Positions 1-5,343 of a stretch of 6,662 bases of DNA are shown here, piece after piece. Position 1 is the first letter of the stretch, and each line of letters begins with the position of its first letter. The translations under genes were made by a program, and so were the position numbers. The stretch comes from Oxalobacter sp. (GTDB lineage Bacteria > Pseudomonadota > Gammaproteobacteria > Burkholderiales > Burkholderiaceae_D). The notes under the pieces are model-generated. The model saw only the letters and a list, made by a program, of their open reading frames with translations, had not been told where the DNA came from and searched no databases. The stretch is from positions 1 through 6,662 of the forward strand of contig JAAZED010000422.1 of the NCBI GenBank assembly GCA_012512465.1, read 5' to 3'.

Positions 1-317
1 CGCACGGTGTGAAACAGGATTATGTCGAGGCAAACAAGTGGTATGAGCTATCCGCGAAACAGGGATATGCGCCGGCACAATTCAATCTTGGTTTGCATTA
101 CATACGAGGGCAAGGGGTAGGCAAGAATCCTGAAACAGCCGCAGCATTGTTCCAGAAAGCGGCAAACCAGGGACTGGCAGATGCACAGGTACTTCTCGGC
201 GAAGCTTATGAACTCGGCAACGGGGTAAAGCAGGATCGCGAGGAGGCTATCAGATGGTACAAGAAAGCTGCTGATCAGGGTGACAAGGATGCCATTGCCA
301 AGCTGAAGAAGTTATAA
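1..317 (+). CDS. Sel1-like repeat (SLR) protein, 3' part only
   Basis: This is the C-terminal end of a Sel1-like repeat protein; the 5' end lies outside the window. The frame is open from the left edge (first full codon at 3), and the visible 104 residues start HGVKQDY. A GTG at 9 could pass for a start, but it encodes the Val of the conserved G-x-G-V motif inside a repeat, so it is not one. Residues 23-58 and 59-94 are two exact-length 36-residue repeats of the pattern AxAQxxLGxxYxxGxGVxxxxxxAxxxxxxAAxQG, and residues 1-22 are the second half of an earlier repeat. The protein ends in a short Lys-rich tail (KLKKL). Sel1 repeats form paired alpha helices stacked into a solenoid that usually mediates protein-protein contacts; the partner cannot be read from the sequence. 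Any signal peptide would be in the missing part. No terminator is evident after the TAA. Confidence 0.93.
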   Translation, partial: HGVKQDYVEANKWYELSAKQGYAPAQFNLGLHYIRGQGVGKNPETAAALFQKAANQGLADAQVLLGEAYELGNGVKQDREEAIRWYKKAADQGDKDAIAKLKKL

Positions 318-455
318 CTTAAAGTAAGACGCTGGCAGTTTGATTCACGCAGGAGACTTTAATTCCGTGATGAGAGGGCGAGAAATCGCTAAGAGAGAGT
401 TTCCAGCAATCCGGTCGCGCTGCAATCTGTTGATTTTAATTGGCTTTTTTGTCCA

Positions 456-542
456 TGGTGCCCGGGACCGGAATCGAACCGGTACGCCATTACTGGCGAG
501 AGATTTTAAGTCTCTTGTGTCTACCAATTTCACCACCCGGGC
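456..542 (-). tRNA. tRNA-Leu (anticodon UAA), CCA encoded
   Basis: Read on the minus strand, the 87 bases form a complete class II tRNA. The 7-bp acceptor stem GCCCGGG/CCCGGGC (542-536 with 466-460) is followed by discriminator A (459) and an encoded CCA (458-456). The anticodon stem AGAGA/TCTCT encloses the loop CTTAAAA, giving anticodon UAA and hence leucine decoding of UUA/UUG. The D region contains GGTAGA, the T arm is ACCGG-TTCGATT-CCGGT, and the long variable arm folds as GCCA-GTAA-TGGC, as expected for tRNA-Leu. The gene stands alone between two plus-strand genes and has its own promoter. No clear intrinsic terminator follows it on the minus strand. Small ORFs on both strands here are translations of the tRNA and are not genes. 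Confidence 0.98.
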
Positions 543-555
543 ACACCGAGCATGG

Positions 556-585
556 ATTGTAGCATCAGCAGGGGACGAAACACAA
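556..585 (-). promoter_or_regulatory. Sigma-70 type promoter of tRNA-Leu
   Basis: On the minus strand a -35-like TTGTGT (585-580) is separated by 18 bases from a -10 element TACAAT (561-556, five of six matches). The -10 ends 13 bases before the first base of the tRNA, so transcription would start within about six bases of the mature 5' end, which suits a tRNA gene with a very short leader. The elements come from inspection only. Confidence 0.6.
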
Positions 586-682
586 AAAGTTTGTATTGCC
601 CACTATCTCTTTTCTTGCGAAAGCCAACAGGTCATAATGCGGGTATAGTTGCTTTTATCTGCAACAAGAAAGGGAGACCCTG

Positions 683-1525
683 ATGCGTGACCCTTTGCCA
701 TTACCATCGCCCGGTTTTTCCGTGAGTATGCGGGAAGTCACCTGGCTTGAAGTCGGTGGGCGCACCCTGCGCGCCATCATTTACTATCCGGGCGGAAAAG
801 GCCCGTTTCCTGCGGCTGTGTGCGTTCACGGTGGCGCGTGGGTGTCGGGTGACCGCACGTCAACCCATGGCTTTGCCAATCTTATTGCCTCGCATGGCGT
901 GGTTGTCATGGCCATCGATTTTCGCATGCCGTCCGAATGGCCGTATCCGGCCGCGCTTGAAGATATCAACTATGCCATTCGCTGGCTCAAGCACAATGCC
1001 GCCCAGTACCGCATTGTCCCGGAGAAGGTGGGCGGTATTGGTGTTTCCAGTGGCGGACACCTTATTCTCTTGTCTGCCCTGTGTCCGCATGACAGCCATT
1101 ACAGCGCTATCCCCATGGACAGTGACAAGGATGCCAGCCAGGCATTTGTCATGACATGCTCCGGGGTGCTGGACCCGGTTGCGCGTTTTCGCATGGCGGA
1201 AAAAGCGGGCGAACTCGAAATCCTCATGTGCCATCGCGCTTTTTTCGGCGATGCTGCCATGATGGATGAGGCCAATCCGGCAAGGATACTGGAAGCGGGC
1301 GAGGCAACCAGCCTGCCGCCTGCCTGTTTTTTCCAGGGCGGCGACGATGTCCGTGTTCCCCCTGGTACGGCTGAGCGTATCGCTGCTCTGTACCAGGCTG
1401 CCGGGGGGCAGGCCCAGGCGACAGTCTATCCGGGCATGGAGCACTCCCTTGTCTCCTGGTGCAAGGAAGAGCTTGATGACATGATGGGCAAAACTATGGC
1501 GATGATCCGCAGCCTGTCAGGGTAG
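683..1525 (+). CDS. Alpha/beta-hydrolase, esterase/lipase-like (HGGxW / GxSxGG type)
   Basis: The 280-residue protein has the layout of a carboxylesterase-type alpha/beta hydrolase, which cleaves ester bonds of small substrates. The oxyanion-hole motif HGGAW is at 49-53, and the nucleophile elbow G-V-S-S-G-G at 120-125 places the catalytic Ser at 122. An acidic residue follows a late strand in GGDDVRVP (Asp221 or Asp222), and the likely catalytic His is 254 in GMEHS. Order and spacing fit the hormone-sensitive-lipase/BD-FAE-like group; the substrate is unknown. No signal peptide or membrane segment is seen, so the enzyme is probably cytoplasmic. The start is supported by AGGGAG at 671-676, six bases before the ATG. 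A TATAGT at 644-649 is a possible -10 with no convincing -35. The TAG stop lies inside an inverted repeat (1513-1555). The gene stands alone, about 140 bases from the divergent tRNA gene. Confidence 0.9.
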   Translation: MRDPLPLPSPGFSVSMREVTWLEVGGRTLRAIIYYPGGKGPFPAAVCVHGGAWVSGDRTSTHGFANLIASHGVVVMAIDFRMPSEWPYPAALEDINYAIRWLKHNAAQYRIVPEKVGGIGVSSGGHLILLSALCPHDSHYSAIPMDSDKDASQAFVMTCSGVLDPVARFRMAEKAGELEILMCHRAFFGDAAMMDEANPARILEAGEATSLPPACFFQGGDDVRVPPGTAERIAALYQAAGGQAQATVYPGMEHSLVSWCKEELDDMMGKTMAMIRSLSG

Positions 1526-1555
1526 CACGCGGATACGGCACCGTACCCTGCCAGG
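1513..1555 (+). repeat. Inverted repeat over the hydrolase stop codon
   Basis: Bases 1513-1524 (CCTG, T, CAGGGTA) pair with 1544-1555 (TACCCTG, C, CAGG), giving 11 base pairs with one mismatch and a 19-base loop. The TAG at 1523-1525 sits at the top of the left arm. No T-run follows, so this is not a standard intrinsic terminator. It could protect the 3' end of the transcript or act together with the later terminator candidate. Confidence 0.5.
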
Positions 1556-1612
1556 AACAAAGGGCGCAACCGTATCGGGCTCAACGGGATGACGCCGGGT
1601 GACGGTGTGTCT

Positions 1613-1644
1613 GCCGAAAGTGGCCTGCTGCAAGGCGGCTTTTT
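1613..1644 (+). terminator. Candidate intrinsic terminator after the hydrolase gene
   Basis: GCCG (1613-1616) can pair with CGGC (1636-1639), stacking on an inner CCT/AGG pairing (1624-1626 with 1633-1635). A 7-base bulge interrupts the left arm. The stem is followed at once by five T residues (1640-1644). The hairpin is imperfect and short, so the call is tentative. Confidence 0.33.
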
Positions 1645-1743
1645 CCTGTCTGCCGTCGTTGCCGGTTCAAAATTGATTTTGGCCGACTCTAAACCGCGAA
1701 AATTGCTCTGCGTCAATGGTCAAAACGCATGACAGCGGTTAAT

Positions 1744-1760
1744 CTGGCACTGAAGGGGCT
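1744..1760 (+). promoter_or_regulatory. Weak sigma-54-like -24/-12 site
   Basis: CTGGCAC (1744-1750) matches the -24 consensus, and the GG (1746-1747) and GC (1758-1759) dinucleotides are separated by the required 10 bases. The -12 element reads GGGCT rather than TTGCW, so two strongly preferred T residues are missing. A start near 1771 would give a leader of about 110 bases for the alcohol dehydrogenase. It overlaps the leader hairpin, so the two readings compete. Confidence 0.2.
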
Positions 1761-1799
1761 GGACGCTGGTGCCGCAGGCACAACAAGGCAGCGAGCCAG
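1759..1799 (+). other. Bulged leader hairpin upstream of the alcohol dehydrogenase
   Basis: Three short helices stack into one stem: CTGG (1759-1762) with CCAG (1796-1799), CGCTG (1764-1768) with CAGCG (1789-1793), and GTGCC (1769-1773) with GGCAC (1777-1781), closed by the loop GCA. A 7-base bulge, AACAAGG (1782-1788), interrupts the right arm. It lies about 80 bases before the start codon and has no T-run after it. I do not recognise it as a known riboswitch. Confidence 0.4.
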
Positions 1800-1867
1800 T
1801 AAATGATGCCAAACAGCCTGTCTGCCGCATGTCCCGGGCCAGCCTGCTTTTTGGGGAAACCAGTTTC

Positions 1868-1873
1868 AGGGAG
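1868..1873 (+). promoter_or_regulatory. Ribosome binding site fixing the alcohol dehydrogenase start
   Basis: AGGGAG ends seven bases before the ATG at 1881. The open frame continues upstream to an ATG at 1803, but that ATG has no Shine-Dalgarno sequence, and the extra 26 residues do not resemble the family's N terminus. This site therefore decides for 1881 over 1803. Confidence 0.8.
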
Positions 1874-1880
1874 TTACAGT

Positions 1881-2939
1881 ATGGGAACAATGAAAGCGCT
1901 CGTTTTTGTCGAACCAGGAAAAATCCTGCTGGAAGAAAAACCTATCCCCAAAGTCGGCCCGACCGATGCGCTGGTACGTATTACCACGACGACTATTTGC
2001 GGTACTGACATCCACATCCTGAAGGGTGAGTATCCGGTAAAACCCGGCCTGACCATTGGTCATGAGCCGATCGGCGTCATTGAAGAGCTGGGTTCGGCTG
2101 TCGAGAGTGTATACGAAAAGGGGCAGCGTGTTGTCGTGGGGGCCATCACCCCGTGCGGCCAGTGTTTCACCTGTCTGGATGACCGCAAATCGCAATGCCA
2201 GGGCGTTGCAACCGGTGGCTGGCGTTTTGGCAACACCATTGACGGATCGCAGGCCGAATACCTGCTGGTGCCATACGCCACGGCAAATCTTCAGCATATC
2301 CCTGAGGGGGTTTCTGACGAACAGGTGCTCATGTGCCCGGACATCATGTCTACCGGTTTTGCCGGTGCAGAAAACGCCAATGTGAAGATCGGCGACAGCG
2401 TGGTCGTCTTCGCGCAGGGTCCGATCGGCCTGTGTGCCACAGCCGGTGCCAAGCTCAAGGGAGCCACGCTGATTATTGCCGTGGACGGCATCAAGGAGCG
2501 TCTCGTTATCGCCAAGAAAATGGGCGCGGATATCACTATCAACTACAACCATGTCGATCCGGTGGAAGAAATCATGCGTCTTACCAAGGGGCAGGGGGTT
2601 GATGTTGCCATTGAGGCGCTGGGTACGCAAGGCACCTTCGAAAGCTGCATGCGCGTACTGAAACCGGGCGGCACCCTTTCCAGCCTGGGCGTCTACAGCG
2701 GCAAGCTGTCCATCCCGGCAGACTCTTTTGCCGCCGGCCTGGGCGACCACAAGATCATCACCTCGCTTTGCCCGGGCGGCAAGGAGCGCATGAGAAGACT
2801 TCTCAATGTGGTTCGCAGCGGCCGCGTTGACCTTCAGCACCTGGTCACGCACGAATACAAGCTTGACCAGATCGAGGAAGCATACGATCTTTTCATGAGC
2901 CAGCGTGACGGGGTCTTGAAAATCGCGATTAAGCCCTGA
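1881..2939 (+). CDS. Zinc-dependent medium-chain alcohol dehydrogenase (secondary-alcohol/isopropanol dehydrogenase-like)
   Basis: The 352-residue MDR-family oxidoreductase interconverts an alcohol and the aldehyde or ketone using a nicotinamide cofactor, in the cytoplasm. Catalytic zinc ligands are Cys40 (TTICGTD), His61-Glu62 (GHE) and Asp154 (CPDIMSTGF). Cys92, 95, 98 and 106 form the full C-x2-C-x2-C-x7-C structural-zinc lobe. The Rossmann turn reads A-Q-G-P-I-G (178-183), with Ala for the usual first Gly; Asp202 after the second strand hints at NAD(H). The segments TGGWRFGN, IMSTGFAGAENA, SLCPGGKERMRRL and LVTHEY resemble bacterial isopropanol/secondary-alcohol dehydrogenases (Clostridium/Cupriavidus type), many of which, as I recall, lack this four-Cys lobe. 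The substrate is not provable here. The start at 1881 (MGTMKALVF) rests on the ribosome binding site; 1890 is a weaker option. A palindrome and a strong terminator follow, so it is probably monocistronic. Confidence 0.93.
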   Translation: MGTMKALVFVEPGKILLEEKPIPKVGPTDALVRITTTTICGTDIHILKGEYPVKPGLTIGHEPIGVIEELGSAVESVYEKGQRVVVGAITPCGQCFTCLDDRKSQCQGVATGGWRFGNTIDGSQAEYLLVPYATANLQHIPEGVSDEQVLMCPDIMSTGFAGAENANVKIGDSVVVFAQGPIGLCATAGAKLKGATLIIAVDGIKERLVIAKKMGADITINYNHVDPVEEIMRLTKGQGVDVAIEALGTQGTFESCMRVLKPGGTLSSLGVYSGKLSIPADSFAAGLGDHKIITSLCPGGKERMRRLLNVVRSGRVDLQHLVTHEYKLDQIEEAYDLFMSQRDGVLKIAIKP

Positions 2940-2946
2940 TATAGCA

Positions 2947-2968
2947 CTTATGCCGCCGGCGGCATAAG
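2947..2968. repeat. Perfect 22-bp palindrome after the alcohol dehydrogenase
   Basis: The left half CTTATGCCGCC (2947-2957) is the exact reverse complement of the right half (2958-2968). It starts eight bases after the TGA of the dehydrogenase. In RNA it would form a 9-bp stem closed by CCGG. There is no T-run, so alone it is not an intrinsic terminator; the next hairpin supplies that function. A protein-binding operator or an mRNA-stabilising hairpin is possible. Confidence 0.8.
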
Positions 2969-2984
2969 GCCGGAGCGAAAAGAC

Positions 2985-3030
2985 AGCAATCCGGTTTGAG
3001 CACTTTCAAACCGGATTGCTTGCTTTTATT
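2985..3030 (+). terminator. Strong intrinsic terminator of the alcohol dehydrogenase gene
   Basis: A perfect 15-bp stem, AGCAATCCGGTTTGA (2985-2999) with its reverse complement (3006-3020), closes the 6-base loop GCACTT. A T-rich tail follows (TGCTTTTATT, 3021-3030). The length and perfection of the stem make this the clearest terminator in the window. It should separate the dehydrogenase transcript from rnk. Confidence 0.85.
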
Positions 3031-3082
3031 GCAAGCTGTACAGTGACGGCAAAGCAGATTTATCATGTATTCATACGCCGAC

Positions 3083-3111
3083 TTGAAAAGAAGGCAAAAC
3101 TATTATTTTAT
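3083..3111 (+). promoter_or_regulatory. Possible sigma-70 promoter for rnk
   Basis: TTGAAA (3083-3088) and TTTTAT (3106-3111) are 17 bases apart and lie about 45 bases before the rnk start. An alternative pair further upstream is TGTACA (3037-3042) with TATCAT (3061-3066), 18 bases apart. The stretch is AT-rich compared with the flanking genes and follows a strong terminator, so a promoter is expected here, but I cannot choose between the two. Confidence 0.3.
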
Positions 3112-3155
3112 CCCGCTCTTATGGCAGGGAAATCACATCAGAAAAAGGAACAAGC

Positions 3156-3545
3156 ATGTTGGACAGGCCATCTATTACCGTAACAGCCGATGATTTTGAC
3201 TACCTGGAGCAACTCCTGGATTTGCCAAAATACCGGAATATCCCTGCCAGGAAAGACCTGCTAGAAGAATTGCGGCGTGCCAGCATCGTCGAGCCTGGCG
3301 AAATCGGTGCGGATATCGTTACGCTCAATTCGACCATCCGTTTTGTGGACGACAAATCCGGTGAGCAGTACGAAATGACCCTCGTGTCACCCGAAGAAGC
3401 CGATAGCGACAAAAACCGCATCTCCGTTTTGGCCCCTGTCGGCATTGCCCTTTTGGGACTCTCTGTCGGGCAGACCATCCAGTGGCAGATGCCGGGCAGG
3501 CAGGAAGCGCTTTTGCGTGTGCTGGAAGTGACAAGACACGCTTGA
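3156..3545 (+). CDS. rnk: Rnk-type regulator of nucleoside diphosphate kinase, GreA/GreB C-domain fold
   Basis: The 129-residue protein matches the Rnk family in length and layout. A short helical N-terminal segment (about 8-45) is followed by an FKBP-like GreA/GreB C-terminal domain (about 50-126). The diagnostic stretch is SVLAPVGIALLGLSVGQ at 90-106, next to DIVTLNSTIRF at 53-63. E. coli Rnk is known to bind RNA polymerase in competition with Gre factors and to influence nucleoside diphosphate kinase levels; the same role is inferred here. It lacks the long GreA coiled-coil with its acidic tip, so it should not itself stimulate transcript cleavage. AAGGA at 3145-3149 lies six bases before the ATG and fixes the start. 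The gene follows a strong terminator, so it has its own transcript, possibly reading into the SDR gene 91 bases downstream. Confidence 0.93.
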   Translation: MLDRPSITVTADDFDYLEQLLDLPKYRNIPARKDLLEELRRASIVEPGEIGADIVTLNSTIRFVDDKSGEQYEMTLVSPEEADSDKNRISVLAPVGIALLGLSVGQTIQWQMPGRQEALLRVLEVTRHA

Positions 3546-3555
3546 AAGACGTGTC
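3535..3555 (+). terminator. Weak hairpin over the rnk stop codon
   Basis: GACACG (3535-3540) pairs perfectly with CGTGTC (3550-3555) around a 9-base loop that contains the TGA stop (3543-3545). Only ATTTCC follows, so the U-tract is minimal. It may be a weak terminator or attenuator between rnk and the SDR gene, or an mRNA-end structure. Confidence 0.3.
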
Positions 3556-3570
3556 ATTTCCTGCGCAAAC

Positions 3571-3581
3571 TGGCATAAAAT
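3571..3581 (+). promoter_or_regulatory. Possible -10 region for the SDR gene
   Basis: TAAAAT (3576-3581) matches five of six -10 positions, and an upstream TG at 3571-3572 gives an extended -10 feel (TGGCATAAA). No good -35 is present at the right distance. A start near 3588 would fall at the beginning of the 16-bp tandem duplication. Confidence 0.28.
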
Positions 3582-3587
3582 ACTAAA

Positions 3588-3619
3588 CAGGAAATCAACC
3601 ATCCAGGAAATCAACCATC
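3588..3619. repeat. Exact tandem duplication of 16 bp
   Basis: CAGGAAATCAACCATC occurs twice back to back, at 3588-3603 and 3604-3619, with no mismatch and no further extension on either side. It lies directly upstream of the SDR ribosome binding site (AGGGG, 3626-3630). It looks like a replication-slippage duplication in the leader. Each copy contains AGGAAAT, which is weakly Shine-Dalgarno-like but has no start codon at a suitable distance. Confidence 0.95.
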
Positions 3620-3636
3620 GCAAAAAGGGGAATACG

Positions 3637-4377
3637 ATGTCAGAGCAAAAGTCAGAACAGAAAGTCGCCCTTGTCACCGGCGGTAACAGGGGCATCGGCT
3701 TTGAAATCTGCCGCCAGCTGCTGGATGCCGGCTGCACCGTTATCCTGGGTTCCCGCGTGCCTGTTCGCGGCAAGGAAGCCGTGGCCGAGCTGAAAAATGC
3801 CGGTTATACCACTATCCGGTACATGCATCTTGACATGAATGACCCCGAAACCTTCATCGTGACCCGCGATGAGATCGAGAAGGACTATGGCAGGCTTGAT
3901 ATCCTGGTAAACAATGCCGCGATTTCCATTGACGGCAAGCGCAGGATCGATACCGTGCCTGTCAGTGTGATCCGTGACACCTTTGAGGCCAACTTCTTCA
4001 ATCTTATCGAACTGACCCAGCTGCTTTTGCCATTGCTGAGGAAAAGCCCGGCAGGCAGCATCGTCAACCAGTCCAGCATCCTGGGCTCGCTCACCTACCA
4101 CAGCATGCCGGACTCCCCCATCAAGGACGCCAAGGCCTTTGCCTACAATGCCAGCAAAACGGCCTTAAACGCCTTTACCGTGCATCTGGCCGATTTGTTG
4201 AAAGATACGGCTATCAAGGTCAATTCCGCCCATCCCGGCAATGTCCGCTCCGACATGAACCCGGAAGGCGAGCTCAGTGTGGAAGAGGGGGCAAAGACAG
4301 CCGTTGAGCTGGCGCTCTTTGCTGACGACGATCCGACAGGCGGCTACTTCTACCGCGAGCATATCCTGCCCTGGTAA
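3637..4377 (+). CDS. Short-chain dehydrogenase/reductase, carbonyl-reductase-like
   Basis: This 246-residue classical SDR should reduce a carbonyl or oxidise an alcohol with NADP(H). Rossmann glycine motif: TGGNRGIG (14-21). Arg40 after the second strand (ILGSR) favours NADP. Also present are Asp66, NNAA (92-95) and Asn119. Ser147 (NQSSILG) and the YNASK box (Tyr170, Lys174) complete the active site. The Ser-Tyr gap is 23 residues instead of about 13, owing to an insert (about 151-168) typical of carbonyl reductase/porcine-testicular-type and plant menthone-reductase-like SDRs. The C-terminal DPTGGYFYREHILPW also fits that group. The substrate is unknown. AGGGG (3626-3630) sits six bases before the ATG. 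The gene converges on the acetyltransferase gene with only 15 bases between stop codons. Acting with the zinc dehydrogenase upstream is conceivable but unsupported. Confidence 0.92.
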   Translation: MSEQKSEQKVALVTGGNRGIGFEICRQLLDAGCTVILGSRVPVRGKEAVAELKNAGYTTIRYMHLDMNDPETFIVTRDEIEKDYGRLDILVNNAAISIDGKRRIDTVPVSVIRDTFEANFFNLIELTQLLLPLLRKSPAGSIVNQSSILGSLTYHSMPDSPIKDAKAFAYNASKTALNAFTVHLADLLKDTAIKVNSAHPGNVRSDMNPEGELSVEEGAKTAVELALFADDDPTGGYFYREHILPW

Positions 4378-4386
4378 AGGGGCAGG
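4365..4386. terminator. Hairpin at the convergent SDR/acetyltransferase junction
   Basis: CCTGCCC (4365-4371) pairs with GGGCAGG (4380-4386), a perfect 7-bp stem with the loop TGGTAAAG that contains the SDR stop codon (4375-4377). A second small hairpin follows, CGCC/GGCG (4387-4390 with 4397-4400), then TTT. Neither strand has a proper T-tract. The position between converging genes suggests a bidirectional transcript-end structure, but intrinsic termination is doubtful. Confidence 0.35.
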
Positions 4387-4392
4387 CGCCAA

Positions 4393-5106
4393 TCAGGGCG
4401 TTTCAGGGGGAAAAAAATCCCCCAGCCGCCTGATCTGCCTGCCGTCACTGTCAAAATTACCCGCATCCAGCCATGCCATGAAGACAGCCCGGATGTGAGG
4501 CCAGCGCTGATCCGTGATCGTAAACCAGTCCGTATCGCGGTTGCGTCCTTTTGTCACGATCGCGTTTTTGAAGGTGCCTTCATAGACAAAGCCAAAACGC
4601 ATGGCGGCGGCCCGTGAAGGGGCGTTTAAGCCATCACATTTCCACTCGCAGCGGCGATAGCCCAGCGCGTCAAACGCATAGGAGAGCAGCAGGAAAATCA
4701 CTTCTGTTGAGGCCGATGTCCGCTGCATTCGCGGCGAAAAGTTTACATGCCCGATTTCCAGCACACCGGAGGCCGGATCGATCCGCATGAGCGCAACCGA
4801 GCCAACAGGTTTTCCGCTTTGGCTGTCAAGCACGGCAAAATGAACAAAGCCCTCACTTCCGGTGAGTCCTTCCAGAAAAGCCCGCATCGCTTTTAGCGTA
4901 TCGGGTCTGTCGTAGGGCAGGTAGGTCCAGTTGCGGTCATCCGCAGCAAGCTGGTGCGCAGCAAAAAGCCCCTCGGCATGTTTTTCCGCATCCAGTGGAA
5001 GAAGACGGCAAAAACGCCCGGTGAGGGTGTGCGGTACAGGCATGGCTGCCGGTTTCCTGTCAGGCAGGCTTATCCCGATGGGCTGGTTGTATTCGTTGAC
5101 AGGCAT
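4393..5106 (-). CDS. GNAT-family N-acetyltransferase (RimJ/RimL-like, Acetyltransf_3 type)
   Basis: The 237-residue protein transfers an acetyl group from acetyl-CoA to an unknown amine. It starts MPVNEYNQPIG, a conserved opening of a distinct GNAT subgroup whose N terminus runs into the domain near residue 30. The core covers about 30-210. The acetyl-CoA-binding region is around 122-145 (NFSPRMQRTSASTEVIF), followed by the conserved YRRCEWKCDGLNAPSRAAAMRFGF block (150-173) and the KGRNRDTDWF segment (186-195). I chose the ATG at 5104-5106. The frame extends upstream to a GTG at 5181, but those 25 residues are atypical. The nearest Shine-Dalgarno-like GAAGGA is about 12 bases upstream, a rather long spacing. 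The last codons run through a G5-A-T7-C5 tract. No signal peptide is seen, so it is probably cytoplasmic. No clear promoter was found. Confidence 0.9.
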   Translation of the reverse strand: MPVNEYNQPIGISLPDRKPAAMPVPHTLTGRFCRLLPLDAEKHAEGLFAAHQLAADDRNWTYLPYDRPDTLKAMRAFLEGLTGSEGFVHFAVLDSQSGKPVGSVALMRIDPASGVLEIGHVNFSPRMQRTSASTEVIFLLLSYAFDALGYRRCEWKCDGLNAPSRAAAMRFGFVYEGTFKNAIVTKGRNRDTDWFTITDQRWPHIRAVFMAWLDAGNFDSDGRQIRRLGDFFPPETP

Positions 5107-5343
5107 AAAGGCGGGTTTTCCTTCGGTTTGCCTGGGGCAGGCTAACACTAAACAACCTGCTGCAAAGCCGTTATGTCCCACATGGCTGTGTTGCCTCGAA
5201 ATATCTGAATTTGATGGTGATTAACTACGCCTGTATCCAGATTTTCCTATGCGCCTTGCCCTTTGAAACAAAACGACTTTTCGCGAGCGGTGGTCCAGCG
5301 TTAACATGCCTAAGCTTTGCAAAACACCCATTCTACACATCCA

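Larger units (their letters stand above)
1526..1880. other. 355-base gene-free gap between hydrolase and alcohol dehydrogenase
   Basis: I see no supported gene here on either strand; the short open frames lack ribosome binding sites and recognisable protein. From left to right the gap holds the right arm of the stop-codon inverted repeat, a terminator candidate (1613-1644), a weak sigma-54-like site (1744-1760), a bulged leader hairpin (1759-1799) and the Shine-Dalgarno site of the downstream gene (1868-1873). The 9-mer TGTCTGCCG occurs three times (1608, 1647, 1819). No clear sigma-70 promoter for the dehydrogenase was found. Confidence 0.6.

Noticed and set aside
366..382. Small GCGA-GAAA-TCGC hairpin downstream of the tRNA
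   Set aside because: A 4-5 bp stem with a GNRA-like loop and no U-tract is too weak to call a terminator or RNA gene.
404..414. AGCAATCCGGT shared with the terminator stem at 2985-2995
   Set aside because: It is only 11 bases with no inverted partner near 404 and no T-tract in a suitable place; probably coincidence.
340..648. Open frames on both strands across 340-648 (including 345-536 minus)
   Set aside because: They are translations of the tRNA-Leu gene and its flanks. Peptides of the type MVKLVDTRDLKS and TPLLARDFKSLVSTNFTT are well-known artefacts of tRNA genes.
860..1444. 194-codon minus-strand open frame opposite the hydrolase
   Set aside because: It is antisense to the conserved hydrolase motifs, with an unlikely amino-acid pattern and no ribosome binding site.
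1803..1880. Upstream start at 1803 for the alcohol dehydrogenase
   Set aside because: No Shine-Dalgarno precedes it, and the 26 extra residues do not match the family; AGGGAG points to 1881.
1866..2852. Long 328-codon minus-strand open frame opposite the alcohol dehydrogenase
   Set aside because: It is a codon-bias shadow of a clearly recognisable plus-strand enzyme; it has no protein similarity I can see and no ribosome binding site.
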